The position numbers were made by a program, and so were the translations under genes. From an uncultured Flavobacteriaceae bacterium (GTDB taxonomy: Bacteria; Bacteroidota; Bacteroidia; Flavobacteriales; Flavobacteriaceae), in contig CALTCK010000009.1 in NCBI GenBank assembly GCA_943842625.1, positions 124,001-188,000 of the forward strand: 64,000 nt of DNA, read 5' to 3'. Shown here in pieces: positions 19,159 to 29,406 of this stretch. Position 1 is the first letter of the stretch; every line of letters begins with the position of its first letter. The notes beneath the pieces were generated by a model. That model saw nothing but the letters and a program-made list of their open reading frames with translations. It did not search any database and was not told where the DNA came from.

Positions 19159-21678
19159 ATGAAAAAATTTTGCCTCTCATTACTTGCTTTAATTTGTTTT
19201 AATGCATCAAGTCAAGATTATCATGTAAGTCTTGATTATTTTCTTCCAAACAATATATCGTATAATTCTGAAATTCCAACACCAGCAAGCATAATTGGTC
19301 ATGAGCTAGGTGATTGGCACATAACTCACGATAAATTATTACAATACATGTATCGATTAGCAGAAAGTAGTGACCGTATAAGTATTGAAAATAGAGGAGA
19401 GACTTTTGAGGGCAGACCATTAATACTTCTTTATGTTACCGCTCCTAACAATCAAAAAAATCTTCAAGAAATTAGAAAAAAACACATTTCACTTACTGAA
19501 AAAGGAGCTGATAGTATTGAAGTAAGTAATTTACCAATTGTTGTTTACCAGGGGTTTTCTATACACGGAAACGAACCAAGTGGTTCCAATGCAGCTTTGG
19601 CTGTCGCCTATTATTTAGCTGCTGCTCAAGGTCCTGAAATAGAACTATTACTGAATAAATCAGTTATTTTATTTGATCCATCCTACAATCCTGACGGATT
19701 GCAACGTTTTGCCTATTGGGCTAATATGCACAAAGGAAAAAATATTAATCCTGACCCTAATGATAGAGAGTATAACGAAATATGGCCAGGGGGAAGAACG
19801 AATCATTATTGGTTTGACATGAATAGAGATTGGTTACCTGTTCAATTACCAGAAAGTCAAGCGAGAATAAAGACATTTCATGACTGGTATCCTAACATAC
19901 TCACAGATCATCATGAAATGGGAACTAACTCAACTTTTTTCTTTCAACCTGGTATACCATCCAGAACAAACCCCTTAACACCAAACAAAAATCAAGAATT
20001 AACTGGTAAAATTGGAGAATATCATGCCAAAGAACTCAATAAAATTGGAAGTCTGTATTATAGTAAAGAGAGTTTTGACGATTTTTATTATGGAAAAGGT
20101 TCTACATTTCCTGATATCAATGGAGGTATTGGAATTTTATTTGAACAGGCATCTTCAAGAGGACATGCTCAAGAGAGTGAAAATGGAGTTTTAACTTTTC
20201 CTTTTACAATCCGTAATCAATTTACTGCTGCTTTATCTACACTGGAGGCAGCAATAGAAATGCGAGAGGAAATCTTAAATTACCAAAAAACATTTTATAT
20301 AAACGCACGAAAAGAATCTTCCAACGCTGGAGTTATCGTTTTTGGAGACGAAAAAGATGCTACCAAAACACACAAATTTATAGATGTATTAAAACATCAT
20401 AGAATTGAAGTTCATTACCTTAAAGAAGATTTTTCAAAAAATGGAAAAGAATTTAAGAAAGAATCTAGTTATGTCATCCCAAAAAATCAAAAACAGCACC
20501 GATTAATTAATGCTATATTTCAAAAACGCACTAATTTTCAGGATAGCTTATTCTACGATGTTAGTGCATGGACGCTTCCTTTGGCATTCAATTTAAATTA
20601 CGAAGAAAACGAATCTGTAAATAAATTAGGTGATCGAATATCAAAAAACAAAAGAAATACCGCTCCACCCCCATTATTATCTAACTATGCCTATTTGATG
20701 GAATGGAATGATTATAACAGCCCTAAAGTTTTAAATCAATTACTTGAAAAAGGTTTAAGAGCGAAAGTAGGTTTAAAACCATTCACTTTAGAAGGAGTCA
20801 AATATGATTATGGTACAATTTTAATACCTGTTCAGAATCAAAAACTTAACACAAAAGAATTATTCAAATTTATATATGAATTAGTAGAAGAAAGCAAAGT
20901 GAAAATAAACTCAGTTTCTACAGGACTTTCTGAAGGAATTGATCTAGGTAGCCGAAACTTTAAGTTGGTAGAACCTCAAAAAGTTGCTCTTCTAGTTGGC
21001 CAAGGAATTACTCCTTATGATGCAGGAGAAATCTGGCATTTATTTGACCAACGATATGACATGCTTATCACAAAACTTGACACCCGTGATTTTAGAAAAA
21101 AAGATTTGAGTAAATATACTGATATCATAGTACCAAATAGTTGGGGGACTTCACTTACAAAATCTGATGCCCTAAAAATAAAAAATTGGGTAAAGCAAGG
21201 AGGTACGCTGATAGGTTATAAAAATATTGGTAAATGGTTTGATAAACATGAAATTTTAAAGATTGACTTTAAAATTAAAAAGGATACTGCGCGGAGTATT
21301 TCATTTGATCAAAAGCGTGACTTTATTGGAGCTCAAGTAATTGGCGGAGCCATATTTGAAACTAAAATTGATCGATCGCATCCAATAGTGTTTGGTTATA
21401 AAAATGAAAAACTTCCTGTTTTCAGAAATTCAACTCTATTTATGAAACCAGATACAAATAGTTATAACAATCCAATAAAATATACGAACAACCCTTTATT
21501 GAGTGGTTATATTTCTGATAAAAACTTATTAGAATTAAAAAATACGAGTATGTGTAAGATTGGAACTTTAGAAAAAGGTAAAGTCATTTATTTTACAGAT
21601 AATACCAATTTTAGAGCCTTTTGGTATGGCACTAATAAATTACTGATGAACGCTATATTTTTTGGTAATGAAATGTAA
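19159..21678 (+). CDS. Secreted M14-family zinc carboxypeptidase, 839 aa (paralogue 1)
   Basis: Signal peptide MKKFCLSLLALICFNASSQ, then an M14 metallocarboxypeptidase domain. Zinc ligands are His136 and Glu139 in SIHGNEPSG and a histidine in LTDHHEMG (251-252). Also seen are NPDGLQR, WPGGRTNHYWFDMNRDW, and a candidate catalytic Glu329 in GILFEQAS. The C-terminal third (from about residue 600) has LLVGQGITPYDAGEIWHLFD and is a class I amidotransferase-like module common in these long Bacteroidota M14 proteins. Expected to act on peptides in the periplasm or outside. A second gene of the same build lies at 37315-39804. Confidence 0.93.
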   Translation: MKKFCLSLLALICFNASSQDYHVSLDYFLPNNISYNSEIPTPASIIGHELGDWHITHDKLLQYMYRLAESSDRISIENRGETFEGRPLILLYVTAPNNQKNLQEIRKKHISLTEKGADSIEVSNLPIVVYQGFSIHGNEPSGSNAALAVAYYLAAAQGPEIELLLNKSVILFDPSYNPDGLQRFAYWANMHKGKNINPDPNDREYNEIWPGGRTNHYWFDMNRDWLPVQLPESQARIKTFHDWYPNILTDHHEMGTNSTFFFQPGIPSRTNPLTPNKNQELTGKIGEYHAKELNKIGSLYYSKESFDDFYYGKGSTFPDINGGIGILFEQASSRGHAQESENGVLTFPFTIRNQFTAALSTLEAAIEMREEILNYQKTFYINARKESSNAGVIVFGDEKDATKTHKFIDVLKHHRIEVHYLKEDFSKNGKEFKKESSYVIPKNQKQHRLINAIFQKRTNFQDSLFYDVSAWTLPLAFNLNYEENESVNKLGDRISKNKRNTAPPPLLSNYAYLMEWNDYNSPKVLNQLLEKGLRAKVGLKPFTLEGVKYDYGTILIPVQNQKLNTKELFKFIYELVEESKVKINSVSTGLSEGIDLGSRNFKLVEPQKVALLVGQGITPYDAGEIWHLFDQRYDMLITKLDTRDFRKKDLSKYTDIIVPNSWGTSLTKSDALKIKNWVKQGGTLIGYKNIGKWFDKHEILKIDFKIKKDTARSISFDQKRDFIGAQVIGGAIFETKIDRSHPIVFGYKNEKLPVFRNSTLFMKPDTNSYNNPIKYTNNPLLSGYISDKNLLELKNTSMCKIGTLEKGKVIYFTDNTNFRAFWYGTNKLLMNAIFFGNEM

Positions 21679-21716
21679 GTTTAATAAATAGCCATAAGCA
21701 TAGTGAAAAATTGAGG

Positions 21717-22664
21717 TTAAAACATTGTACCTTTTAGATTATTTTTTTCAAAGTCAAATTCAGAAATAATTTCTTTTACAATTTTTGAAGCTGGTTGAAT
21801 TTTATTAATTAAGCCTGTAATTTGTCCTATTTCCAACTCACCATCCTCTAAATCTCCCTCAAACATTCCTCTTTTTGCTCTAGCTCTTCCTAATAAATCA
21901 ATTAAATCTTGCTTTGAAGGGTTTCTTTTATAAAGTTCAAGCACATCATTTGAAAACTTATTTTTGAGTAATCTTACTGGGGCAAGCTCTTTTAAAGTCA
22001 ATAATGTATCTCCATCTTTAGCCTCTATTACTTTGTTTTTAAAATTGATATGCGCACTTGATTCTTCACTAGCAACAAATCTACTTCCTATTTGAACTCC
22101 ATCAGCACCCAAGACCATTGCAGCTAACATTCCCTTTCCAGTTGCGATACCACCCGCAGCAATTAAAGGAATTTGTATTTTTTCTTTCACCATTGGAATT
22201 AAGGTAAATGTAGTCGTTTCTTCTCTTCCGTTGTGACCACCAGCTTCAAAGCCTTCCGCTACCACAGCGTCAACTCCAGCTTCTTGCGCTTTTGCTGCAA
22301 ATTTTACACTGCTTATTACATGAGCTACCTTGATACCATTTTTCTTCAGTCTTTCCGTATGAATTTTTGGGTTTCCTGCAGAGGTAAACACAATTTTAAC
22401 TCCTTGCTCAATTATTATTTGGATAATTTCTTCAATATTTGGGTATAACATTGGAACATTCACACCAAAAGGATGTGATGTGGCTTTTTTACACTTCTGG
22501 ATATGCTGTCTTAAAACATCAGGATACATAGAACCTGCTCCTAACAATCCTAATCCTCCAGAGTTACTGACTGCACTGGCTAGTTTCCAACCACTATTCC
22601 AAATCATCCCAGCTTGAATAATTGGATATTTAATTTTAAAAAGTTCTGTTATTTTATTCTGCAC
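21717..22664 (-). CDS. FMN-dependent NAD(P)H:flavin oxidoreductase / nitronate monooxygenase family
   Basis: TIM-barrel flavoprotein of the 2-nitropropane dioxygenase family, 315 residues; relatives include FabK enoyl reductase and nitronate monooxygenase. Seen are YPIIQAGMIWNSG, VSNSGGLGLLGAG, EGFEAGGHNGREE, IPLIAAGGIATGKGM and LGADGVQIGSRFVASEESSAH, which hold the FMN site. The start is GTG at 22664; no in-frame ATG lies just upstream. It ends 38 bases from the convergent M14 gene. Exact reaction cannot be assigned from sequence. Confidence 0.88.
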   Translation of the reverse strand: MQNKITELFKIKYPIIQAGMIWNSGWKLASAVSNSGGLGLLGAGSMYPDVLRQHIQKCKKATSHPFGVNVPMLYPNIEEIIQIIIEQGVKIVFTSAGNPKIHTERLKKNGIKVAHVISSVKFAAKAQEAGVDAVVAEGFEAGGHNGREETTTFTLIPMVKEKIQIPLIAAGGIATGKGMLAAMVLGADGVQIGSRFVASEESSAHINFKNKVIEAKDGDTLLTLKELAPVRLLKNKFSNDVLELYKRNPSKQDLIDLLGRARAKRGMFEGDLEDGELEIGQITGLINKIQPASKIVKEIISEFDFEKNNLKGTMF

Positions 22665-22682
22665 TATTTTTTTAAAAATTAT

Positions 22683-23873
22683 TTAAGAAATCACACCGCT
22701 TCCAATAAGTTCATCCTTAATATACCAGGCAACAAATTGACCTTCTGTTATTGCAGATTGAAGATTTTCAAAGATAACATAAAGACCTAAACCTGTTAAA
22801 TAAAGGGTCGCTTTTTCTAATTTTTGACGATATCGAATTCGAGACATAACAGCAAGAGATTCTCCATTGTTTATTTTTAGATCTGGACGAATCCAATGAA
22901 TTTCATCTAGTTGCACTAAAAGACCATATCTATAAAGTCCCGGATGATTTTTTCCTAAACCTACATAAATAATATTTTCATTTACATCCGTGTCTATTAC
23001 GAATAACGGTTCAGTTGTTCCTCCAACTCCTAAACCTTTTCTTTGACCTTTAGTGAAATAATGAGCTCCTTGATGGGAACCAACAACCTTTCCATCTTGT
23101 TGAGTGTAGCTGTATTTTTTTGATTTAGATTCTAATTGCAATTGTAGTGTACTAGAATCTGTATTTTGATTTTGATACCCAATAAAGGTTTTAGGTATTT
23201 CAACAATTTCTCCTATTTTAGGTTTTAATTTTTGTTGAAGAAAATCTGGCAAACGAACTTTACCAATAAAACACAAACCCTGAGAGTCTTTTTTATTTGC
23301 AGTGATTAATCCTTCTTTTTGTGCAATTTCTCTTACCTCTGACTTCACTAATTCTCCAATAGGAAATAAGGTCTTTGAAAGTTGGTTTTGAGATAATTGG
23401 CACAAAAAATAAGATTGATCTTTGTTTAGATCTTTACCGGATAGCAACTGAAAGTATTTCTTTTGATTTTTTTCTATTACGTTTTTACGGCAATAATGAC
23501 CCGTTGCGACAAAATCGGCTCCCAATTCCAAGCCTATTTTTAAAAATACATCAAATTTTATTTCTCGATTACACAATATGTCTGGATTAGGGGTCCTTCC
23601 CATTTCATACTCATTAAACATATAATCAACAATCTTCTCTTTATATTCTTTACTTAAGTCGACAGTCTGAAAAGGTATTCCTAGCTTCTCCGCTACTAAC
23701 ATAGCGTCATTACTGTCATCTAACCAAGGACATTCATCAGAAATGGTGACTGATTCATCATGCCAATTTTTCATAAAAAGACCGATAACTTCATAACCCT
23801 CTTTCAATAATTGATAAGCTGCCACGCTTGAATCAACACCTCCCGAAAGGCCCACTACTACGCGTTTTTTCAT
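22683..23873 (-). CDS. mnmA: tRNA-specific 2-thiouridylase MnmA
   Basis: Adds sulfur to wobble uridine 34 of Lys, Glu and Gln tRNAs. PP-loop [14 protein letters not shown] at the N-terminus. The catalytic cysteine pair is Cys101 ([14 protein letters not shown]) and Cys201 ([11 protein letters not shown]). The C-terminal part has [27 protein letters not shown]. 396 residues, standard length. It lies 18 bases upstream of the flavin oxidoreductase gene and has its own -7 box. Confidence 0.97.
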   Translation of the reverse strand: MKKRVVVGLSGGVDSSVAAYQLLKEGYEVIGLFMKNWHDESVTISDECPWLDDSNDAMLVAEKLGIPFQTVDLSKEYKEKIVDYMFNEYEMGRTPNPDILCNREIKFDVFLKIGLELGADFVATGHYCRKNVIEKNQKKYFQLLSGKDLNKDQSYFLCQLSQNQLSKTLFPIGELVKSEVREIAQKEGLITANKKDSQGLCFIGKVRLPDFLQQKLKPKIGEIVEIPKTFIGYQNQNTDSSTLQLQLESKSKKYSYTQQDGKVVGSHQGAHYFTKGQRKGLGVGGTTEPLFVIDTDVNENIIYVGLGKNHPGLYRYGLLVQLDEIHWIRPDLKINNGESLAVMSRIRYRQKLEKATLYLTGLGLYVIFENLQSAITEGQFVAWYIKDELIGSGVIS

Positions 23874-23890
23874 AAAATATAATTAGTTTA

Positions 23891-23898
23891 CAAAGATA
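23891..23898 (-). promoter_or_regulatory. -7 element (TATCTTTG) for mnmA
   Basis: The minus strand reads TATCTTTG 18 bases upstream of the mnmA ATG, matching TAnnTTTG. No TTG at the correct -33 spacing was seen. Confidence 0.45.
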
Positions 23899-23992
23899 CA
23901 TTATTGCCGATAAAAATGTTTAACAACAACATACTAAATAAAAATGATCAAAAATTTAACATTTATTTATTAAAATATGTTTAACTAAATAT

Positions 23993-24000
23993 TAGTTTTG
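23993..24000 (+). promoter_or_regulatory. -7 element (TAGTTTTG) for the fasciclin gene
   Basis: TAGTTTTG matches TAnnTTTG and lies 28 bases before the ATG at 24029, a normal distance. The -33 element is not obvious in the AT-rich upstream DNA. Confidence 0.45.
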
Positions 24001-24028
24001 TTAAACAATTTAACCTAAAAAAAATACT

Positions 24029-24574
24029 ATGAATTATTTAAAAAAAATTAGTCTATTATTAATTACATTTATTGCATTTACATCATGTAGTAGTGACGAT
24101 GACAACGCTGTTGTACCGCAACCTCAAAATATTGTTGAAATTGCACTTGATTCACCCGACCTATCTTCCTTAGTAGCTGCACTTACAGCTGCAGATGGAG
24201 ATTTAGTAAATGTTTTACAAGGTGATGGGCCTTTCACAGTTTTTGCTCCAACAAACGAAGCATTTGCTGCTTTCCTAACCTCTAGTGGTTATGAAAATTT
24301 AGAAAATGTACCTACAGATGTTTTATCTCAAGTGCTTTTGTACCACGTAGTTGGAGGAAATGTAACTTCTTCTGATTTAACCAATCCTGGTGAAACTACA
24401 GCAGAAACTTTACAAGGAGATTCAATTACTATAACCCTACCTGGTACTGAAGAAAATATAGCAAATATAACAGATGGTTCTGGTGCTAGTGACATTGGAA
24501 TTGTAGCTGTAGATATAGAAGCGTCAAACGGAGTAATCCACGTCCTTAATAAGGTAATGATACCAAATTTATAA
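24029..24574 (+). CDS. Fasciclin-domain (FAS1) lipoprotein
   Basis: A 181-residue lipoprotein (MNYLKKISLLLITFIAFTSC, Cys20) with an acidic linker and one FAS1 domain. Diagnostic parts are FTVFAPTNEAFAAFL, LLYHVVGGNV and the C-terminal NGVIHVLNKVMIPNL. FAS1 domains mediate adhesion or carbohydrate binding at the cell surface in many organisms; the ligand here is unknown. Monocistronic, flanked by a -7 box and a hairpin terminator. Confidence 0.92.
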   Translation: MNYLKKISLLLITFIAFTSCSSDDDNAVVPQPQNIVEIALDSPDLSSLVAALTAADGDLVNVLQGDGPFTVFAPTNEAFAAFLTSSGYENLENVPTDVLSQVLLYHVVGGNVTSSDLTNPGETTAETLQGDSITITLPGTEENIANITDGSGASDIGIVAVDIEASNGVIHVLNKVMIPNL

Positions 24575-24635
24575 TAAACAGAGCGGTGTTGTTTTGATTC
24601 ATTAATTATAACTAATTAATAAATTCGCTTTAGTT

Positions 24636-24671
24636 AAAAGGGCTCTTGTTGAAAAACGAGGGCTCTTTTTT
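24636..24671 (+). terminator. Intrinsic terminator after the fasciclin gene
   Basis: AAAAGGGCTCTTGTT (24636-24650) pairs with AACGAGGGCTCTTTT (24655-24669) around a GAAA tetraloop, using a few G-T wobbles, and runs straight into T-rich sequence. The wobbles favour the plus strand. The T tract overlaps the end of the minus-strand MORN-like gene. Confidence 0.8.
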
Positions 24672-25350
24672 ATTTTTTTGGAAAAACTTCTTCAGCAATT
24701 AAATCATTGTTTTTAAATTTTTTCCAAATACCATATTTTCGACCATTTTTATAATTACCCTCAAGAATTTTAATGCCATCTCCATTGTAATAAATTGCAG
24801 GACCGTGCAGTTTATCATTCACAAAAATTAACTCTTTTAGAGGTTTTCCTTTAGTTGAAAAATAATTATTGACCCCTGATTTAACACCATTTTTATAAGT
24901 AATTTCTTCTGCTAAAACATTATTTCTATAATAAGTAACTTTTTTGCCATTCAAAACTCCATTTGTATAGTGTTCTTTTGTTAAGATATTTTTTGTTCCA
25001 CTATGGTAGTAGATCCATTCACCTACCCTAAGTTTTTGGTTCATTTGTCCTGAGCTAATTATTTTTCCATTTTTTGAAAAATAACTAACCTCAGCTATTT
25101 CACTATTAATGATAAATAGCTTTTTCATGGAAGGTGTATCTCCACAATCACTACAAAAAAAATTAAATACACCAGATTCTTTACCATGCACAAAGGTTCC
25201 TTCGTAACGTATTTGATCGGAATCTTTATAGTTTTTCGACCAGAGTCCGTGACGCTGTCCATTTGAATCAAGCTGATTCATCAAAGTTTGAGATATGGAT
25301 GCAGATATGTTTCCGATAAGACACAATAAAAATATCAACGAAATTCTCAT
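24670..25350 (-). CDS. Secreted MORN/YwqK-like repeat protein
   Basis: A 226-residue protein starting MRISLIFLLCLIGNISASIS (signal peptide); an ATG 18 bases upstream is possible but gives a less natural signal. The rest consists of short repeats of the type NG.KHG.w..Y...G....E..Y.NG, for example NGQRHGLWSKNY, YTNGVLNGKKVTYYRN and YKNGRKYGIWKKF. These are the repeats of the family labelled YwqK antitoxin, but no toxin gene is near and the toxin-antitoxin label is not supported here. It follows yidC by 72 bases on the same strand. Confidence 0.75.
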   Translation of the reverse strand: MRISLIFLLCLIGNISASISQTLMNQLDSNGQRHGLWSKNYKDSDQIRYEGTFVHGKESGVFNFFCSDCGDTPSMKKLFIINSEIAEVSYFSKNGKIISSGQMNQKLRVGEWIYYHSGTKNILTKEHYTNGVLNGKKVTYYRNNVLAEEITYKNGVKSGVNNYFSTKGKPLKELIFVNDKLHGPAIYYNGDGIKILEGNYKNGRKYGIWKKFKNNDLIAEEVFPKK

Positions 25351-25422
25351 GGTTTGATTAATTATCATTAGGAAAACAAAAAAATATCAGTTTGTAAAAC
25401 TTCCTATTGGAATTTATATAAT

Positions 25423-27315
25423 TTATCTTTTACCTTTCTTTTTTTGTGCCTCAGCTTGTTCCATCATCTCTGCCATTTTTTTCTGGAATTTATTTTGCTT
25501 CTTTGGTTTCTTTTTATTTTCCTGAATTTTGGCATGGATTTTATCGTCATCAATGATAAAGTTTTTAATGACTAACATAATTCCAATAGTAATCATATTT
25601 GAAACAAAATAATACAATGATAAACCTGATGCATAATTATTAAAAAACACCAACATCATTAAAGGAGACAAATACATAATAAACTTCATGTTTGGCATTC
25701 CTTCTTGTTGTTGCATTGATTGACCCGTTGTCATCATCATGTAAATAAAGATAGCAATAGATGCTAGTATAGGAAATAAACTAACATGATCACCGTAAAA
25801 TGGAATATAAAAAGGTAATTCTGCGATTACATCAAAACTGGACAAATCATCAGCCCATAAGAAACTTTTTTGACGTAAGTCAAATGCAGTGGGGAAAAAG
25901 GTAAATAAGGCATAAAAAACAGGAATCTGCAGTAAGGCCGGCATACACCCTTTTAGAGGACTTGCTCCTGCTACAGTCTGAAGTTTCATTGTTTCTTGTT
26001 GAATCTTCATTTTATTTCCTTTAAATTTTTCTTTAATCTCGTCCAGTTCTGGTTTTAATACTTTTAGTTTAGCTTGAGATAAATATTGTTTGTACTGGAC
26101 CGGTGATAAGGCCAATTTTATTAGGACTGTCAAGATTATGATGGCTATACCAGCAGGTAAAAAACCACTTAAAAATCCAAAAAGCGGAATAATTAGGTAT
26201 TTATTTAAAAACCCAAAAATACCCCAACCCAATGGCATAGCTTCGTCTAAATTACGATCGTAGGATTTAAAAATCTGGTAATCTGTCGGTCCATAATACA
26301 TATTCATAGTATAAGATAGCCCTCCAGCTTTAGGCTCTAATAACATCCTTGCACCATATTTTTTTGTGTAGAGGGTATCTACCTCTTCATCTTTCACTAA
26401 ATCAATAGAACTCAATGCCACTTCTTTAAAAGCAGTATCAGTTAATAACATAGAACTAAAAAAATGTTGACGGAAGTTCATCCAAGTCACATTTTTTTCT
26501 AGTTCATTATCATCTGAAGCTGGTGATAATTTACTATGCTTATCTCCATTTTCGTGTTCATAAGTTAATCGAGAGTATCTATTTTCATAAGAGATACTTT
26601 TAGCTTGACGATACCCAATAAAGTTCCAATCTAAATAGATTGGTTGTGTTGTATTTATAATATTTTCTAGCCCTTGTGTTTTAATACTAAAACCTAGCAT
26701 GTAATCAGTTGGATTTAATTCATAACGATATTCAATAAAGTTATTTGCTGAAGTTTTTAATTTCATGGAAAGCACTTGATTACTTCCATTATTTGATAAA
26801 GAAGGCTCAAAATATAAATCTTGAGAATTTAATAATCTATTTTCTGACGAAAATTGAAGATTTAAAGAGGAATTTCCATCTTTAATTAAAAAAACTGGAG
26901 TACCATCATATATGGTCTGACCTTTCAATTCTGCTTCAACTATATATCCCCCCTTATTACTGATTGTTAATTTTAAAACTTCGTTTTCAATAACTGTAGT
27001 TGCGTCTTTTGCAGAGGGTAGGGTACCAGAATAGGCGAAAGATCCTAGTATATTTTGAAGCTTATCAATCCCGATTGAATCACCGAGTTTATTAAAACCA
27101 ATCTGATTACTTGCATTTTCTAGAGTGATATCTTTCTGATTTTTAACTTCAGAGGTTTTTTTATCATCTTCTAATTGTTCAGATTTTTCTTTAGCTAATT
27201 TCTGAACTTCTAACTCTTCAGTAGTGGGCTGATTCTGCCAGAGCATATACAACAATATTCCACCAATCAGTAAAAAACCGATAATCGTATTTAAATCAAA
27301 CTTTTTTTCTTCCAT
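25423..27315 (-). CDS. yidC: Membrane protein insertase YidC
   Basis: Inserts and folds inner-membrane proteins with or without SecYEG. 630 residues: an N-terminal membrane anchor (NTIIGFLLIGGILLYMLW), a large periplasmic beta-sandwich domain (about 80-350), then the conserved core of five helices with GLSYTMNMYYGPTDYQIFK before it, LSPVQYKQYLSQAKLK, GASPLKGCMPALLQIPVFYA and NYASGLSLYYFVSN. The C-terminus is strongly basic (lysine-rich), which may contact ribosomes. It follows pyrG by 85 bases; the pyrG-yidC pair is a familiar flavobacterial order. Confidence 0.97.
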   Translation of the reverse strand: MEEKKFDLNTIIGFLLIGGILLYMLWQNQPTTEELEVQKLAKEKSEQLEDDKKTSEVKNQKDITLENASNQIGFNKLGDSIGIDKLQNILGSFAYSGTLPSAKDATTVIENEVLKLTISNKGGYIVEAELKGQTIYDGTPVFLIKDGNSSLNLQFSSENRLLNSQDLYFEPSLSNNGSNQVLSMKLKTSANNFIEYRYELNPTDYMLGFSIKTQGLENIINTTQPIYLDWNFIGYRQAKSISYENRYSRLTYEHENGDKHSKLSPASDDNELEKNVTWMNFRQHFFSSMLLTDTAFKEVALSSIDLVKDEEVDTLYTKKYGARMLLEPKAGGLSYTMNMYYGPTDYQIFKSYDRNLDEAMPLGWGIFGFLNKYLIIPLFGFLSGFLPAGIAIIILTVLIKLALSPVQYKQYLSQAKLKVLKPELDEIKEKFKGNKMKIQQETMKLQTVAGASPLKGCMPALLQIPVFYALFTFFPTAFDLRQKSFLWADDLSSFDVIAELPFYIPFYGDHVSLFPILASIAIFIYMMMTTGQSMQQQEGMPNMKFIMYLSPLMMLVFFNNYASGLSLYYFVSNMITIGIMLVIKNFIIDDDKIHAKIQENKKKPKKQNKFQKKMAEMMEQAEAQKKKGKR

Positions 27316-27400
27316 ATGTATCGCTCTAAATTATTATTAGAGATCTTAATTAATAGTCAAATATCTTATTTTCAAATATCGAACCTTTTTTTTTAAATCG

Positions 27401-29035
<1,635 letters not shown>

Positions 29036-29151
29036 TTATTATACGGGATGTAAATGTAAGGATTTATTAGCGAAGCAAAGAGATAAATATTAAGAAACCC
29101 ATTCAGAAATTGAATAATTTTTTAATCTATAATTTGAATCACATTATAAAT

Positions 29152-29367
29152 CTACTTTCGAATGAGTTTTATGAGTAACTCTTCCAGGCCATTTATTTTG
29201 ATTTCATCCATCTCCTGCATCAGTCTGCCTAGCTTTCCTTTTGGAAATCCTTTTCTCTTATACCAAGTATAATAATGTTCAGGAATATGAACCAAATAAC
29301 ATCCTTTATATTTACCAAAAGGCATTTTATAATTTGCAAGCTCGATTAAATGATTGGGGTTCAACAA
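29152..29367 (-). CDS. DUF3820 family small protein, 71 aa
   Basis: Small cytoplasmic protein with the DUF3820 core: YKMPFGKYKGCYLVHIPEHY, then W.KRKGFPKGKLG. The pattern MPFGK.KG is the same quick-recognition motif found in exonuclease-associated DUF3820 modules, so nucleic-acid association is possible but unproven. It lies 39 bases downstream of the LysM protein gene on the same strand and may be the last gene of the guaA operon. Confidence 0.82.
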   Translation of the reverse strand: MLNPNHLIELANYKMPFGKYKGCYLVHIPEHYYTWYKRKGFPKGKLGRLMQEMDEIKINGLEELLIKLIRK

Positions 29368-29406
29368 GATACTTTGGGATAATTACTAAAAATTATAAAG
29401 ATATTT

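Noticed and set aside
24670-25350. Toxin-antitoxin locus (YwqK antitoxin annotation of the MORN-like protein)
   Set aside because: The protein is secreted, has only repeat units and no toxin partner nearby; it follows yidC and looks like an ordinary envelope gene.
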